This document shows, in pieces, positions 37,201 to 45,513 of a DNA stretch of 64,000 nucleotides. The notes under the pieces were generated by a model. That model made no database searches, was not told the origin of the DNA, and worked only from the letters and a program-made list of their open reading frames with translations. The stretch covers positions 207,135 through 271,134 of the forward strand of contig JAPLNI010000026.1 in the NCBI GenBank assembly GCA_026692865.1, given 5' to 3'. Made by a program: the position numbers and the translations under genes. Source of the stretch: Planctomycetota bacterium (GTDB lineage Bacteria > Planctomycetota > Planctomycetia > Pirellulales > Pirellulaceae). Position 1 is the first letter of the stretch; every line of letters begins with the position of its first letter.

Positions 37201-37768
37201 TCCCAGTATTACCCGTTCCGCCTCCGCCGAATCCCACTAGCGTAAGCAACTGCCCAACAACTGGCACGGTACGATTGATCGCCGAGGGAGTTACATTTGT
37301 GACGTCTTGATTCAACCGCAAGATCGCTATGTCATTGGCTGTGTCCGTTCCAAAAGTTGCTTCGCTGTAGTTTGGATGGACGATGACTTGACTAGTAGAA
37401 ATCGTTGCCCCGCCAACTCGGAATCGACCAGCCGTATTTCCAACGGTAACGCCCGCATCATAAACGCAGTGAGCAGCAGTAAGTACAAATCGCGGCGCAA
37501 TCAATGTGCCAGTACAAAAGCCCCCTGGATCAGTAGAATCACCGACGGTCCCAACTGAAGGATATAGATTCGTAGGCGTGCCATTGATGATTCTTGATAC
37601 AAAGCCTGAATCACCATTGATCGTTTGAACTTGGGTGGGATCTAACACCGGTCCATTAAGTACGTTGATGGCACATAACCGACGCAGGTCCAGTTGCTCA
37701 ATCAGCAATCTTCGACTCGCAACGTTTTGATGAAATCGGGAACGTCGAGACGTAGATCGAGAGAGCAT
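34217..37768 (-). CDS. Secreted trypsin-like protease / EEP nuclease fusion with dockerin-like C-terminus
   Basis: About 1183 residues from the ATG at 37768 (the frame is open to a GTG at 37834). The N-terminus carries the planctomycete extracellular motif (ASRRLLIEQLDLRRLCA). An S1 trypsin domain follows with His100 (LTAAHC), Asp146 (ANDIAIL) and Ser229 (APGDSGGP), all present. Next come a jelly-roll-like segment, an Ig-like domain (TITKPADVVTPFQTATSPIA), and an EEP nuclease domain (RIVSWNISGS, FALQEVL, VYNSHLK, IYVGDFN, SDHLPVVADY). The last 230 residues are the shared C-terminal module (VNRQIFYSGSTN onward) with two dockerin-like repeats (INVLDTNSVRGNQG, VNVLDTNAVRAAQG) and a basic tail RTRRRN. 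Likely surface-bound and degradative. Confidence 0.9.
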   Translation of the reverse strand: MLSRSTSRRSRFHQNVASRRLLIEQLDLRRLCAINVLNGPVLDPTQVQTINGDSGFVSRIINGTPTNLYPSVGTVGDSTDPGGFCTGTLIAPRFVLTAAHCVYDAGVTVGNTAGRFRVGGATISTSQVIVHPNYSEATFGTDTANDIAILRLNQDVTNVTPSAINRTVPVVGQLLTLVGFGGGGTGNTGTDGTFGTKRVGTTPIDSVTSTLIRWNFQNNTESNTAPGDSGGPAFIDVGGTFVVAGVTSGGNLASAAIGDQSYDTRVDVYQTWIDSIVNAATPVASTIQYVSSGSTYSENFNSLASSGTSSVTPGGWTFNETGTSNNTTYTTGNGSGNSGDTFSFGATNATERAFGALTSNSISSTIGAAIQNKTGQALQSMTIGYTGEQWRLGATTRQDKLDFQYSLDATSLTTGTWVNVDALDFIAPITAGTVGALDGNATANRTARSSTIPSLNIPNDATVWIRWTDFNATSADDGLAIDDFTFSATTGGATNTAPTITKPADVVTPFQTATSPIAFTIGDNETAAASLVVTATSSNTTLLPNSSVVVGGSGSGRNVTLTPANGQSGASTITLTVSDGVLTATATFVVTVQAAIANGTSNLRIVSWNISGSSGDGTPRTGFGTLLQAMGTEIVAGLSRPVDLFALQEVLSQATTSAIVAASLNNTYSTTAYAYGVLNGATTGAGTQGVVYNSQTLQLLDEATIGTASSNGAPRQTLRYKFRPVGSFGESDFYVYNSHLKAADDADSAGRRLLEAQAIRDDADAIGQGAHVIYVGDFNLYRSSESAYVEFLSSGNGQAFDPVNRPGNWSGNSSFRDIFTQSPALTPANGLDGGGLDDRLDFQLNSGEFANGVGLEYRTGSYHTFGNNGSVAVNGNIDDSSSTALPGLANRLSVLSLLRTVSDHLPVVADYTFPIVASVVNRQIFYSGSTNAAFGDGSGNPINAIDPTKTALLPGQSAVVANYTNYSRGLNGIVVDINGTGNLAAITSSSFQFAVWSDFSSTTPNFVTINPVVTVSTFAGGGASGSNRVKLSFANNAIQNAWLRVTILANANTGLGADDVFYFGNARFDVTPTSPFPSQQVTINVLDTNSVRGNQGLNPGSISNIFDVDRSGAVNVLDTNAVRAAQGTSSLRSFTAPTVARISTVAVQPVSLNRSTAVDQTMVDHYFSEFGIERTRRRNRAVV

Positions 37769-37863
37769 AACGGATTCTTTGAGAAGTGAACGAAAAGTGT
37801 TTTGCGAAGCGACGGACTGCCTCAGTAGCACCACAACGCTTGGGGGATGAAAAGGGCATTTTC

Positions 37864-37965
37864 CTGAACCGCTGGCGCTAGCCGTGTCGTTGGACGTTCC
37901 TGTCGCAAGCAGTTAGTTAGTCTTTTGAACTCGGCTAGCGCCTGAGCCTCAATACATCGGTTCAG
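37864..37965. repeat. Dispersed palindromic element, family A copy 4
   Basis: Starts CTGAACCGCTGGCGCTAGCC and ends CGGTTCAG, the exact complement of its first eight bases. The interior (GTTGGACGTTCCTG, then TCTTTTGAACTCGGCTA) is shared in the same orientation with the element at 58479-58566. It occupies the first part of the 37769-38298 spacer; the remainder holds the inverted repeats listed at 38161 and A/T-rich sequence. Confidence 0.85.
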
Positions 37966-38160
37966 ATTTGACCAGCTTACACGCACCGCAACCCGCAATT
38001 TTAGCGAGATTTGTCGCGATTGCGACACAGAATCCAAGCAAGTTGCTTACTAATAACCAAACAATAATGGGCGGTTACAAATTCCTGATTAAGTTTTGTA
38101 GTCATCCAATCTCGAAATCAAGCGATTTACTGAAGACTACATTTCGATCGCTCTTTGTTT

Positions 38161-38202
38161 TTTGGAATATCCAAACGAAGCGAATGTTCCAGGGATTGGA
38201 AC
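38161..38202 (+). promoter_or_regulatory. Two adjacent inverted repeats upstream of the glycoside hydrolase gene
   Basis: The palindrome TTTGGAATATCCAAA (38161-38175) is followed 10 bases later by GTTCCAGGGATTGGAAC (38186-38202). Both are perfect inverted repeats and share the TTCCA/TGGAA core, which suggests a pair of operator sites about 100 bp before the start at 38299. No regulator is encoded next to them. Confidence 0.4.
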
Positions 38203-38298
38203 TATCCAACATCCGACTATATTTAATACCATCGGGCAGGAATTTCCCATCAACGGCTGACAACGTTCAGTTTCAGTCCGAAAATCAGGTTAGGATTT

Positions 38299-41200
38299 AT
38301 GAAGAGGAATTCTGTTCGAAACCTGCGGCTCGAAACCTTGGCAACTCGGGAGCTATTCTCGGTCACCAATTTTGCGTTGTACCAATCGGTCGTTGCGGAC
38401 TCGTTCATCAACGGGAACGCGCCGCATGAGGCTGTCGATGGGATGGTTTCGAACGACTCTCGCTGGGCTTCCGACGCATCCGGGTCAAGTTGGCTTGAGG
38501 TTACTTTGTCGGCCCCTTATACCGTGGGCTCTGCCCATCTTTATTTTGGATTCGACAATACTGCTACAGTGGGTGCATTTTCGATTCAGCATTTTTCGGG
38601 TGATACTTGGGTTACCGTCGCTAATATTGCAGGGAACACTGCTACTGAAGTCAAAGTCCAGTTCGCCTCGCCGGTGACCGGGTCCACGCGATTCCGATTC
38701 TCCACGAATCAATCTTCGGTCAGAGTGAAGGAGTTTGTGCTTTTGCCGCCAGGTGATCATCCACTAGGGACCAGCGTCAACCTCAACCTTGCTTCTGTCT
38801 CAGCACCACAGGTTTCGTCGATTTATCAAACCAACTATGGGATCCATGCGACCGACGGTTGGGTTAGCGACAACTCGCGCTGGCTAGCTGATGGTGCCGG
38901 ACCTCATTCCATGGAAGTGCGACTTCTTAGCCCGCACCTTGTTGGTTCGTTCCACCTTTATTCGGGTGCAAGTTCTGGTACTACCTTTCAGCTTGCTGCC
39001 TTTACGCTTGAATATGCAAAACAAACTGCACCTGGCGCGGCATTAGACTGGCTTCCAGTAACTGGAGGGATCGTTTCTTCGGGCACCATGACAGGCAACT
39101 CTGTCTCAGGTAACACATCGGGAGCGATGTCGATTCAGCTAACGACTCCGGTGATCGCGACAAACTTCCGAGTATCTTTTACTCAAGCATTCGGACGAAT
39201 TCGTGAGTTTTTGGTTTTGCCCGCTACCAATGCATCGACAGGAACCGTTGGTTATCCAATTGGAACTTCCGTGAACATTGCTCCGAAGCCAGCCACGATG
39301 TTTGCTGAATATGGTGACCGTTATTATCGAATCAATTCTCGAGTCAATAACAACTCGTTGGTCTCTTCGGACACGACTACATCTCAAGTCGCAGGCTCGA
39401 CGACAGGCGAGTCAATTCAATACCAGTTACTTTATTCTTATGCCTGGGATGCGTACCGTATCGTAAACAAAGATTCAAACAAAGCGCTCGAAGTTTTACG
39501 AGCGTCCGGTCTTGCCGGAGCAACAGTCGCTGAAGGAAATTACTCAGCGTCGCCCCATCAGCTTTGGCGGTTGATTGCAACAGATGGCGGTTTCTTCCAG
39601 ATTGTGAACGTCTGGTCCGGTATGGCATTGGACTTGGACGTATCGGGAACCTCACCAGTTGTGACCCAACAACTTCGAGACACCAACACGAATCCGGCCA
39701 ATCGGCAAGAATGGCAACCGGTCTTTGTCGAGAATAACTTCAAGAAAGGATTGGGCGGGAATCTAGGACAGTTTGCTTCCGATGCGCGGTGGGGCTATGA
39801 CTGGAGCGCGGTCCCTGATCCGGATAACGGCGATAAGAATTTCTTTTTCACGCCGATGCAGTGGTGGGCCAGGGAAGATGGAGTCGACGCTTTGCGAGAC
39901 TACTACGGCGACTGGCATAACAACGTGACTCCCAGTTTCCTATTGGGCTTCAACGAGCCAGACCATCTTGACCAAGCAAACGCAACCGTCGAAAGGGCTG
40001 TCGAAGCGTGGCCGCAACTGGTGAAAATGGATTTACCGCTACTCTCACCGGCAAATGCGACCGGTGGTGAACCGACATGGCTTACTCCGTTTATGGATCA
40101 AGTGGATGCACTGGGGTACCGAGTCGACTATACCGGTATGCACTGGTACGCAGCCCCCAACGTTAATACATTGATGAGCAGGATCGATGCAATTCAAACC
40201 ATGGGTAACGGGCGACCTGTTTGGCTAACCGAATTTTCAATCGTTGACTGGAACGGCGGAAGCGGCAACTGGTCCGAAGAGCAAACCTACAACTTCATAA
40301 TCGAATTCTTATGGCGAGCTGAAACGAAAGCCAACTTGGAAAAGTACGCCCTCTTTATGTGGACCGAGGACGCCGTGAATGGTCCAACGCCGACCAATCC
40401 CTGGACAATGTCGAATCCTAGATCGAATACGTTCTATTTAGACAGAAGCCTAACTCCCTATGGAAAGGCATATGTAAGCTGGGACGGGCAAACCACGATC
40501 GAGAATGACACGCCCTACATTTTGCATAATCGAAGTGCATCCCATCGCGTGGCTAATAGTGGTGGCAGCGGATTGAATGCTTCGACAATTCGCGTCGAGG
40601 ATGCGACCGTTCAATTCCAACTGCGTGACGCGGGAAATGGACGTCGACATATTGTATCGGGTGCTGATGGACGGTTGCTGCGATTCAATGGCACAACTCT
40701 CGACTTCGCTCCCAGAGGAACCACCGGCACGGCAGTGGAGTGGACTATTAGCCAAGAACAATTCGGTTGGCAGAACATCATTCACCCCCAAACCGGCAGG
40801 CACCTGCAACTCAATCGAACCAATAACGCGAGCAACGCTCCGACGGCGTTGAGCTTTACGATGGTCACAGCCGCTTCGGCAACCACTACTGCCTCAGATT
40901 GGTTTTTCGTTAAACCCTTTGACGCCATATTCGACGTCGGACCAGTTGCCGATTCTTCGACTGCCGCAAATCAAGTCAACGAAAATTCACCCGTCGGGAC
41001 ACTCGTCGGAATCACGGCAATTGCGGCTGAGCCTGACCCAGGCCAAACAGTCACCTACACACTTACCGATAATGCTGGCGGCCGATTCGCAATTCACTCG
41101 ACGACCGGTATCGTAACTGTAGCCGGTCCGATTGACTTCGAAACGGCGACGAGCCATTCCATCACGATACGTGCCTCGAGTAGCGATGGCACGACTAGCA

Positions 41201-42033
41201 ACGCCAGCTTTGTAATCAACGTATTGAACGTTCAAGAGTTCAGCGCCATAACCAATCGCAAAGTTTTTTATAACAACGCAGCGGGCTTTGGGACCAATAA
41301 CTTGAACAACTCGCCACTGATTAATCCGATCAATGCGATCGACCCAAGCAAGTCAGCACTGCTACCCGGTGGAACGACAACGCTTGCAAATTTCACCAAC
41401 TACTCACGCGGCCTCAACGGGATCGTGATTGATCTTACTGGAGCGACAAACTTGTCCAGCATCTCCGCTTCAAGCTTCCAGTTCGCGACGTGGTCAAATT
41501 TCACACTTACTACACCAGACTTCGTTTCGATCACGCCTACGGTAACTGTCTCTACGTTTGCCGGAGGCGGAACCGGTGGTGCCGATCGTGTGAAGCTGGT
41601 CTTTGCTGACAACGCAATCCAAAACGCGTGGCTGCGAATTACTGTCTTAGCCGATGCCAATACGAGCTTAGCGACCAATGATGTATTCTACTTCGGTAAC
41701 GCTCGTTTTGATGTAACGCCAGCAACGTCGTTCCCATCGCAAGTGGGGATCAACATCTTGGATACAAACATTGTTCGAGGCAGAAATGGGACCGATTCCA
41801 ATAACGTTTCGAACATCTTCGACGTAGATAAATCCGGAAGTGTTAACATACTCGATACCAACGCGACCCGGGGGGGTAATGGAGTCAACAGCCTCAGACC
41901 GTTCACAGCACCATTACCGCCAGCCAATCTTCTTCTGGCTAGACGTAGTGATGCTGCCTTTGTCGACATGAGTTGGCTGGAACCGTTTGATTCAAGCAAA
42001 AGTCGAAGACGCGCCGCTTTACCAACCGTCTAA
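38299..42033 (+). CDS. Secreted Asl1-like (GH128-type) glycoside hydrolase with lectin and discoidin-like domains
   Basis: A 1244-residue protein starting with the planctomycete extracellular motif (VRNLRLETLATRELFS); the ATG has AGGA just upstream. Two F5/8-type (discoidin-like) domains come first (about 25-155 and 160-310), then a ricin-type lectin repeat (RIVNKDSNKALEVLRASG). The catalytic domain (about 475-740) is of the Asl1-like GH128 type, with probable acids Glu553 (GFNEPD) and Glu645 (WLTEFS). A second lectin-like segment, a cadherin-type repeat (VNENSPVGTLVGITAIAAEP), and the shared C-terminal module with two dockerin-like repeats and a basic tail (SRRRAA) follow. Likely beta-1,3-glucan or similar polysaccharide degradation at the cell surface; the substrate is inferred from the family. 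Confidence 0.9.
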   Translation: MKRNSVRNLRLETLATRELFSVTNFALYQSVVADSFINGNAPHEAVDGMVSNDSRWASDASGSSWLEVTLSAPYTVGSAHLYFGFDNTATVGAFSIQHFSGDTWVTVANIAGNTATEVKVQFASPVTGSTRFRFSTNQSSVRVKEFVLLPPGDHPLGTSVNLNLASVSAPQVSSIYQTNYGIHATDGWVSDNSRWLADGAGPHSMEVRLLSPHLVGSFHLYSGASSGTTFQLAAFTLEYAKQTAPGAALDWLPVTGGIVSSGTMTGNSVSGNTSGAMSIQLTTPVIATNFRVSFTQAFGRIREFLVLPATNASTGTVGYPIGTSVNIAPKPATMFAEYGDRYYRINSRVNNNSLVSSDTTTSQVAGSTTGESIQYQLLYSYAWDAYRIVNKDSNKALEVLRASGLAGATVAEGNYSASPHQLWRLIATDGGFFQIVNVWSGMALDLDVSGTSPVVTQQLRDTNTNPANRQEWQPVFVENNFKKGLGGNLGQFASDARWGYDWSAVPDPDNGDKNFFFTPMQWWAREDGVDALRDYYGDWHNNVTPSFLLGFNEPDHLDQANATVERAVEAWPQLVKMDLPLLSPANATGGEPTWLTPFMDQVDALGYRVDYTGMHWYAAPNVNTLMSRIDAIQTMGNGRPVWLTEFSIVDWNGGSGNWSEEQTYNFIIEFLWRAETKANLEKYALFMWTEDAVNGPTPTNPWTMSNPRSNTFYLDRSLTPYGKAYVSWDGQTTIENDTPYILHNRSASHRVANSGGSGLNASTIRVEDATVQFQLRDAGNGRRHIVSGADGRLLRFNGTTLDFAPRGTTGTAVEWTISQEQFGWQNIIHPQTGRHLQLNRTNNASNAPTALSFTMVTAASATTTASDWFFVKPFDAIFDVGPVADSSTAANQVNENSPVGTLVGITAIAAEPDPGQTVTYTLTDNAGGRFAIHSTTGIVTVAGPIDFETATSHSITIRASSSDGTTSNASFVINVLNVQEFSAITNRKVFYNNAAGFGTNNLNNSPLINPINAIDPSKSALLPGGTTTLANFTNYSRGLNGIVIDLTGATNLSSISASSFQFATWSNFTLTTPDFVSITPTVTVSTFAGGGTGGADRVKLVFADNAIQNAWLRITVLADANTSLATNDVFYFGNARFDVTPATSFPSQVGINILDTNIVRGRNGTDSNNVSNIFDVDKSGSVNILDTNATRGGNGVNSLRPFTAPLPPANLLLARRSDAAFVDMSWLEPFDSSKSRRRAALPTV
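41258..42018 (+). repeat. Duplicated C-terminal cassette, copy 1
   Basis: This segment of the glycoside hydrolase gene is repeated in the same orientation at 47729-48489, exactly 6471 bases away. By eye there are about 20 mismatches and no gaps over roughly 730 bp, with several stretches of over 100 identical bases. It encodes the shared module, the dockerin-like repeats and the tail. Confidence 0.95.
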
Positions 42034-42093
42034 TTGCACATCCGTGAGAGCGAGAGGCAAAGTCAAAGCAACTTTGAATTAGTGGGTTATGAG

Positions 42094-45000
42094 ATGATCG
42101 AATATTACTCTTGGTCTTCGGTGTTTTTAAAACCAATCCGGTCAATTTTCATTGCAATTGGGTTCGTCTCGTTCGTACAGGCTGAAGAAATTCCTGGCAA
42201 CGAGAAATCAGCTCCGGCAGCCAATGCGGAAATTCAACAGTACATAGAGAGTTTCAAAGGACGCGGTGTTCTGTCGGACGAAAGCCAACCCTCTACACCG
42301 GAAGCGGCTCTCGCCAAATTCAAGATTGCTGATGGGATCAAAGTCGAACTGGTTGCTTCCGAGCCAACGATTGAACAACCTCTGTCGATGAACTTTGACG
42401 AAAAGGGGCGTCTGTGGGTTGTTCAATATCGGCAATACCCGTTTCCAGCCGGACTGAAGATTGTTCGATACGACCAGCATCTACGGGCAATCTACGACCA
42501 AGTCCCCGCGGCTCCACCGAATCACACTCCAGGGCTTGATCGAGTCACAGTTTTTGAAGATCGTGATGGCAACGGAACATACGAATCAAATCATGATTTT
42601 GTTTCTGATCTCAATATCGTCTCGAGTGTTCTACCGAGTCACGAAGGGGTGTGGATCTTAAATCCACCTTACCTGTTGTACTATCCCGATAAAGATGGAG
42701 ATGCAAAACCCGATGGAGACCCTCAAGTGCATCTCTCGGGATTCGGAATCGAAGACACCCATTCGATTGCTAACAGTCTGACTTGGGGACCTGACGGATG
42801 GATTTATGGGGCCAACGGAAGCACGACAACCGGTAACGTTCGCACACGAAAAGGAAGCACGACTTCGTTTCTTGGTCAATGCATTTGGCGATATCATCCC
42901 GCGCAGGAAGTATTCGAAATCTATGCCGAAGGTGGCGGTAACACCTTTAGCCTCGAGATCGACTCGGTCGGTAGATTCTTTTCCGGGACCAACTCCGGTT
43001 CAACGCGTGGTATGTACTATCCACAGGGAAGCTATGGCGAGAAGAACTGGGGCAAGCACGGACCGCTGACGAACCCTTTCGCATTCGGATTCTTCGAACA
43101 CATGCGATTTCAAGGTGACGCAGATCGATTCGCACAAACATTTATTATCTACGAAGGGGGAACGCTTCCCAAGGCGTATGACAACCTGATCATCGCCGCC
43201 AATGCTCTTCACAACCGCGTCTGGACCAGCGAGATTCTTCCTGACACAAGTACTTTTCGTACCGTTGATTTGGAGCCCATTTTGGAAAGCCCCGACCGTT
43301 GGTTTCGACCAGTCGACGTCAAGGTCGGACCCGATGGCGCGGTCTACATGTGCGATTGGTACGATAGTCGTCTAAGCCACGTTGATCCACGTGATACTTG
43401 GCACAAATCGAGCGGACGTATCTACCGCATGCAAGGTGAAAGCAGCAGCCATCAAGCGTCGTCGCCTGCTAATGCAGAATGGTCTGAGTTGCTTCGCTCA
43501 CCGACTCATTTTGATCTGAATACTTGGCCCTCTGAAAAGTTAGTATCACTACTGAGTCACCCTAACAAGTTTTTTCAGCAAGTGGCTGTTCGAGTTCTTA
43601 GTACGCGAGGCGACACGCAGATTGTCCCGCTTCTTGAGTCTCATCTTCGAGATAGCAAATCGCTCGCAGCACTTCCCTCCTTGTGGGCGATCTATCAACT
43701 AGGTTCGATGAACGACGAGCTTTGGAAAGTTGTTATCAATCACCCCGTTTCTCATGTGCGACGCTGGGCGATTCGACTACTTGGAGACGATCGGCATGCT
43801 GCAGACAAGGTGGTCGAACAACTGGGCTCGCTTGCTGCAACTGAGCAAGATGTTTCTGTGCGATCACAACTCGCAAGTTCTGCTAAGCGACTGCCACCCA
43901 GCGCGGCATTCCCGATCCTGAGCGGACTTCTTGCTCACGATGATGATTTGGAGGACCTTCATCAGGGGCTTCTGATTTGGTGGGCAATAGAGTCGCATGC
44001 GATGACGAGCGAGACTGAAACTCGATTGTTGATCGATAAGACTTGGGACAGACCTCTAGTCAAAAAATTCTTGCTTGGGCGACTCATGCAGCGATGGGCA
44101 TTAGCGACTCCGTCGAATTGGTCTGGCTGTCAATGGTTACTCGCCACTTCACCTACTTTGGAGACTCGCCGGATCGTTGTAGAAGGTTTGAAAGAAGCAC
44201 TCGCCGGTTCCTCCAAAGCAACATTACCACAGGACATCCAAACCTCCGTTGAAGCCTACTATCGCGAAACGGGCGTGTCGAATTTGCCAATGCAAATAAA
44301 GCTTGGAGATGTAACCGCGATCCAAGAAGCAGTTAAGAAACTCGGTAATAGTCAAACATCGGTCTCTGAAAAGATCGAATTGGTTGAAGCACTAGGCCGA
44401 ACCAAAGCCAAAACGAGTCTCTCTGCGATTCAAAAGATGCTCAATCAATCCGACTCGCCGGCCCTTCAGCGAATCGCATTGCAGGCATTAGCGCAATTCG
44501 AAGACGAAGCAATCGCTGATGCCATTTGTAAGCTACTTCAAACAACGCTGGCCGCAGGACAAGACGTACAGTTGACTGCGTTTCAAACATTAGCATCGCG
44601 TCCTGCTTGGGCGAGCAAGCTCCTGAACGAAATTACTTCGTCACGGCTTAATGCTCGAATCTTCCCACTCGATCTTGTTCAGCAAATGCGTTTGCACAAA
44701 GATCCTCAACTGCAAGCGACCGTGCAAAAGATTTGGGGCAACACGCGAACAACGCCTAAAGAGCAAGAAGAGAAAATAGCTTCCGTACGCACTATCTTGC
44801 GAGAGGGCAAAGGCGACATAAAAACCGGTCACCAATTGTTCATGACCAAGTGCGGCACATGCCACACTCTTTTCACAGAGGGCGGTAAGACTGGTCCCAA
44901 TCTGACTGGTTACGAACGCGATAACCTTGGGTTCATGCTCCCTTCGATTATTGATCCATCGTCGGCAATCCGCGAAGAGTTTACGCAATTCCAAGTGCTC

Positions 45001-45225
45001 ACCGAAAACGGTCGAGTTGTTCTCGGACTCATCGAGAACCAAGACACACAATCGGTCACCCTTCGAAAAGCGGATAACCAAGTAGAAAGAATCGCTCGGG
45101 AAGAAATAGATGTACTGAAAGCAACTTCCCAATCGATCATGCCCGAAGGACTGCTGAACGACCTTCAGCCCCAACAAATTCGCGATTTGTTTGCCTACCT
45201 CACAGTTCGTACGTTTAATCCATAA
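42094..45225 (+). CDS. Membrane-bound dehydrogenase-like protein with HEAT repeats and cytochrome c domain
   Basis: A 1043-residue exported protein typical of Pirellula and Verrucomicrobium relatives. The ATG at 42094 yields a signal segment (FIAIGFVSFVQAEE); the frame also opens at TTG 42034, directly after the upstream stop, but this adds a charged, non-signal tail. The N-terminal half is a soluble-dehydrogenase-type beta-propeller (VTVFEDRDGNGTYE, TWGPDGWIYGANGSTTTGNV, VGPDGAVYMCDWYDSR). The middle (about 480-870) consists of HEAT-type helical repeats. The C-terminus has a c-type haem site CGTCH at about residue 920, with the expected GKTGPNLTG. It likely oxidises a carbohydrate or alcohol in the periplasm; the substrate is unknown. 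Confidence 0.92.
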   Translation: MIEYYSWSSVFLKPIRSIFIAIGFVSFVQAEEIPGNEKSAPAANAEIQQYIESFKGRGVLSDESQPSTPEAALAKFKIADGIKVELVASEPTIEQPLSMNFDEKGRLWVVQYRQYPFPAGLKIVRYDQHLRAIYDQVPAAPPNHTPGLDRVTVFEDRDGNGTYESNHDFVSDLNIVSSVLPSHEGVWILNPPYLLYYPDKDGDAKPDGDPQVHLSGFGIEDTHSIANSLTWGPDGWIYGANGSTTTGNVRTRKGSTTSFLGQCIWRYHPAQEVFEIYAEGGGNTFSLEIDSVGRFFSGTNSGSTRGMYYPQGSYGEKNWGKHGPLTNPFAFGFFEHMRFQGDADRFAQTFIIYEGGTLPKAYDNLIIAANALHNRVWTSEILPDTSTFRTVDLEPILESPDRWFRPVDVKVGPDGAVYMCDWYDSRLSHVDPRDTWHKSSGRIYRMQGESSSHQASSPANAEWSELLRSPTHFDLNTWPSEKLVSLLSHPNKFFQQVAVRVLSTRGDTQIVPLLESHLRDSKSLAALPSLWAIYQLGSMNDELWKVVINHPVSHVRRWAIRLLGDDRHAADKVVEQLGSLAATEQDVSVRSQLASSAKRLPPSAAFPILSGLLAHDDDLEDLHQGLLIWWAIESHAMTSETETRLLIDKTWDRPLVKKFLLGRLMQRWALATPSNWSGCQWLLATSPTLETRRIVVEGLKEALAGSSKATLPQDIQTSVEAYYRETGVSNLPMQIKLGDVTAIQEAVKKLGNSQTSVSEKIELVEALGRTKAKTSLSAIQKMLNQSDSPALQRIALQALAQFEDEAIADAICKLLQTTLAAGQDVQLTAFQTLASRPAWASKLLNEITSSRLNARIFPLDLVQQMRLHKDPQLQATVQKIWGNTRTTPKEQEEKIASVRTILREGKGDIKTGHQLFMTKCGTCHTLFTEGGKTGPNLTGYERDNLGFMLPSIIDPSSAIREEFTQFQVLTENGRVVLGLIENQDTQSVTLRKADNQVERIAREEIDVLKATSQSIMPEGLLNDLQPQQIRDLFAYLTVRTFNP

Positions 45226-45432
45226 CGTTCGATTCACTGAACGTGTTTCACTGAACGTTCGATTCGCAGCGTCGTAAAGAAGCGTCGTAAAGAAGCGTTT
45301 TGGCGACATCACGGGATGATTCATAGAGCCGATCCGGATCGATGGAGCGGTTTTCCGATAGTTTTTGGCTGGATTATTCGGCTGCCAAAACAGAAAAAGG
45401 GATCACCGTAAATCTTATTAAAAGGTTAAAAC

Positions 45433-45445
45433 GGAAACGCTTTCC
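45433..45445 (+). promoter_or_regulatory. LacI-type operator candidate GGAAA-CGC-TTTCC
   Basis: A 13-base inverted repeat about 70 bp upstream of the FG-GAP gene. The form AAACGCTTTC with a central CG resembles operators of LacI/GalR repressors and catabolite-responsive elements. An A/T-rich TATATTTAA follows at about 45463. No LacI-family gene is in the window, so this rests on pattern alone. Confidence 0.35.
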
Positions 45446-45513
45446 ATTCCATTCGACTACAGTATATTTAAACGCCTAACGTCGTTTCATAAAATCTCTC
45501 CAAAGCTCGCCCT

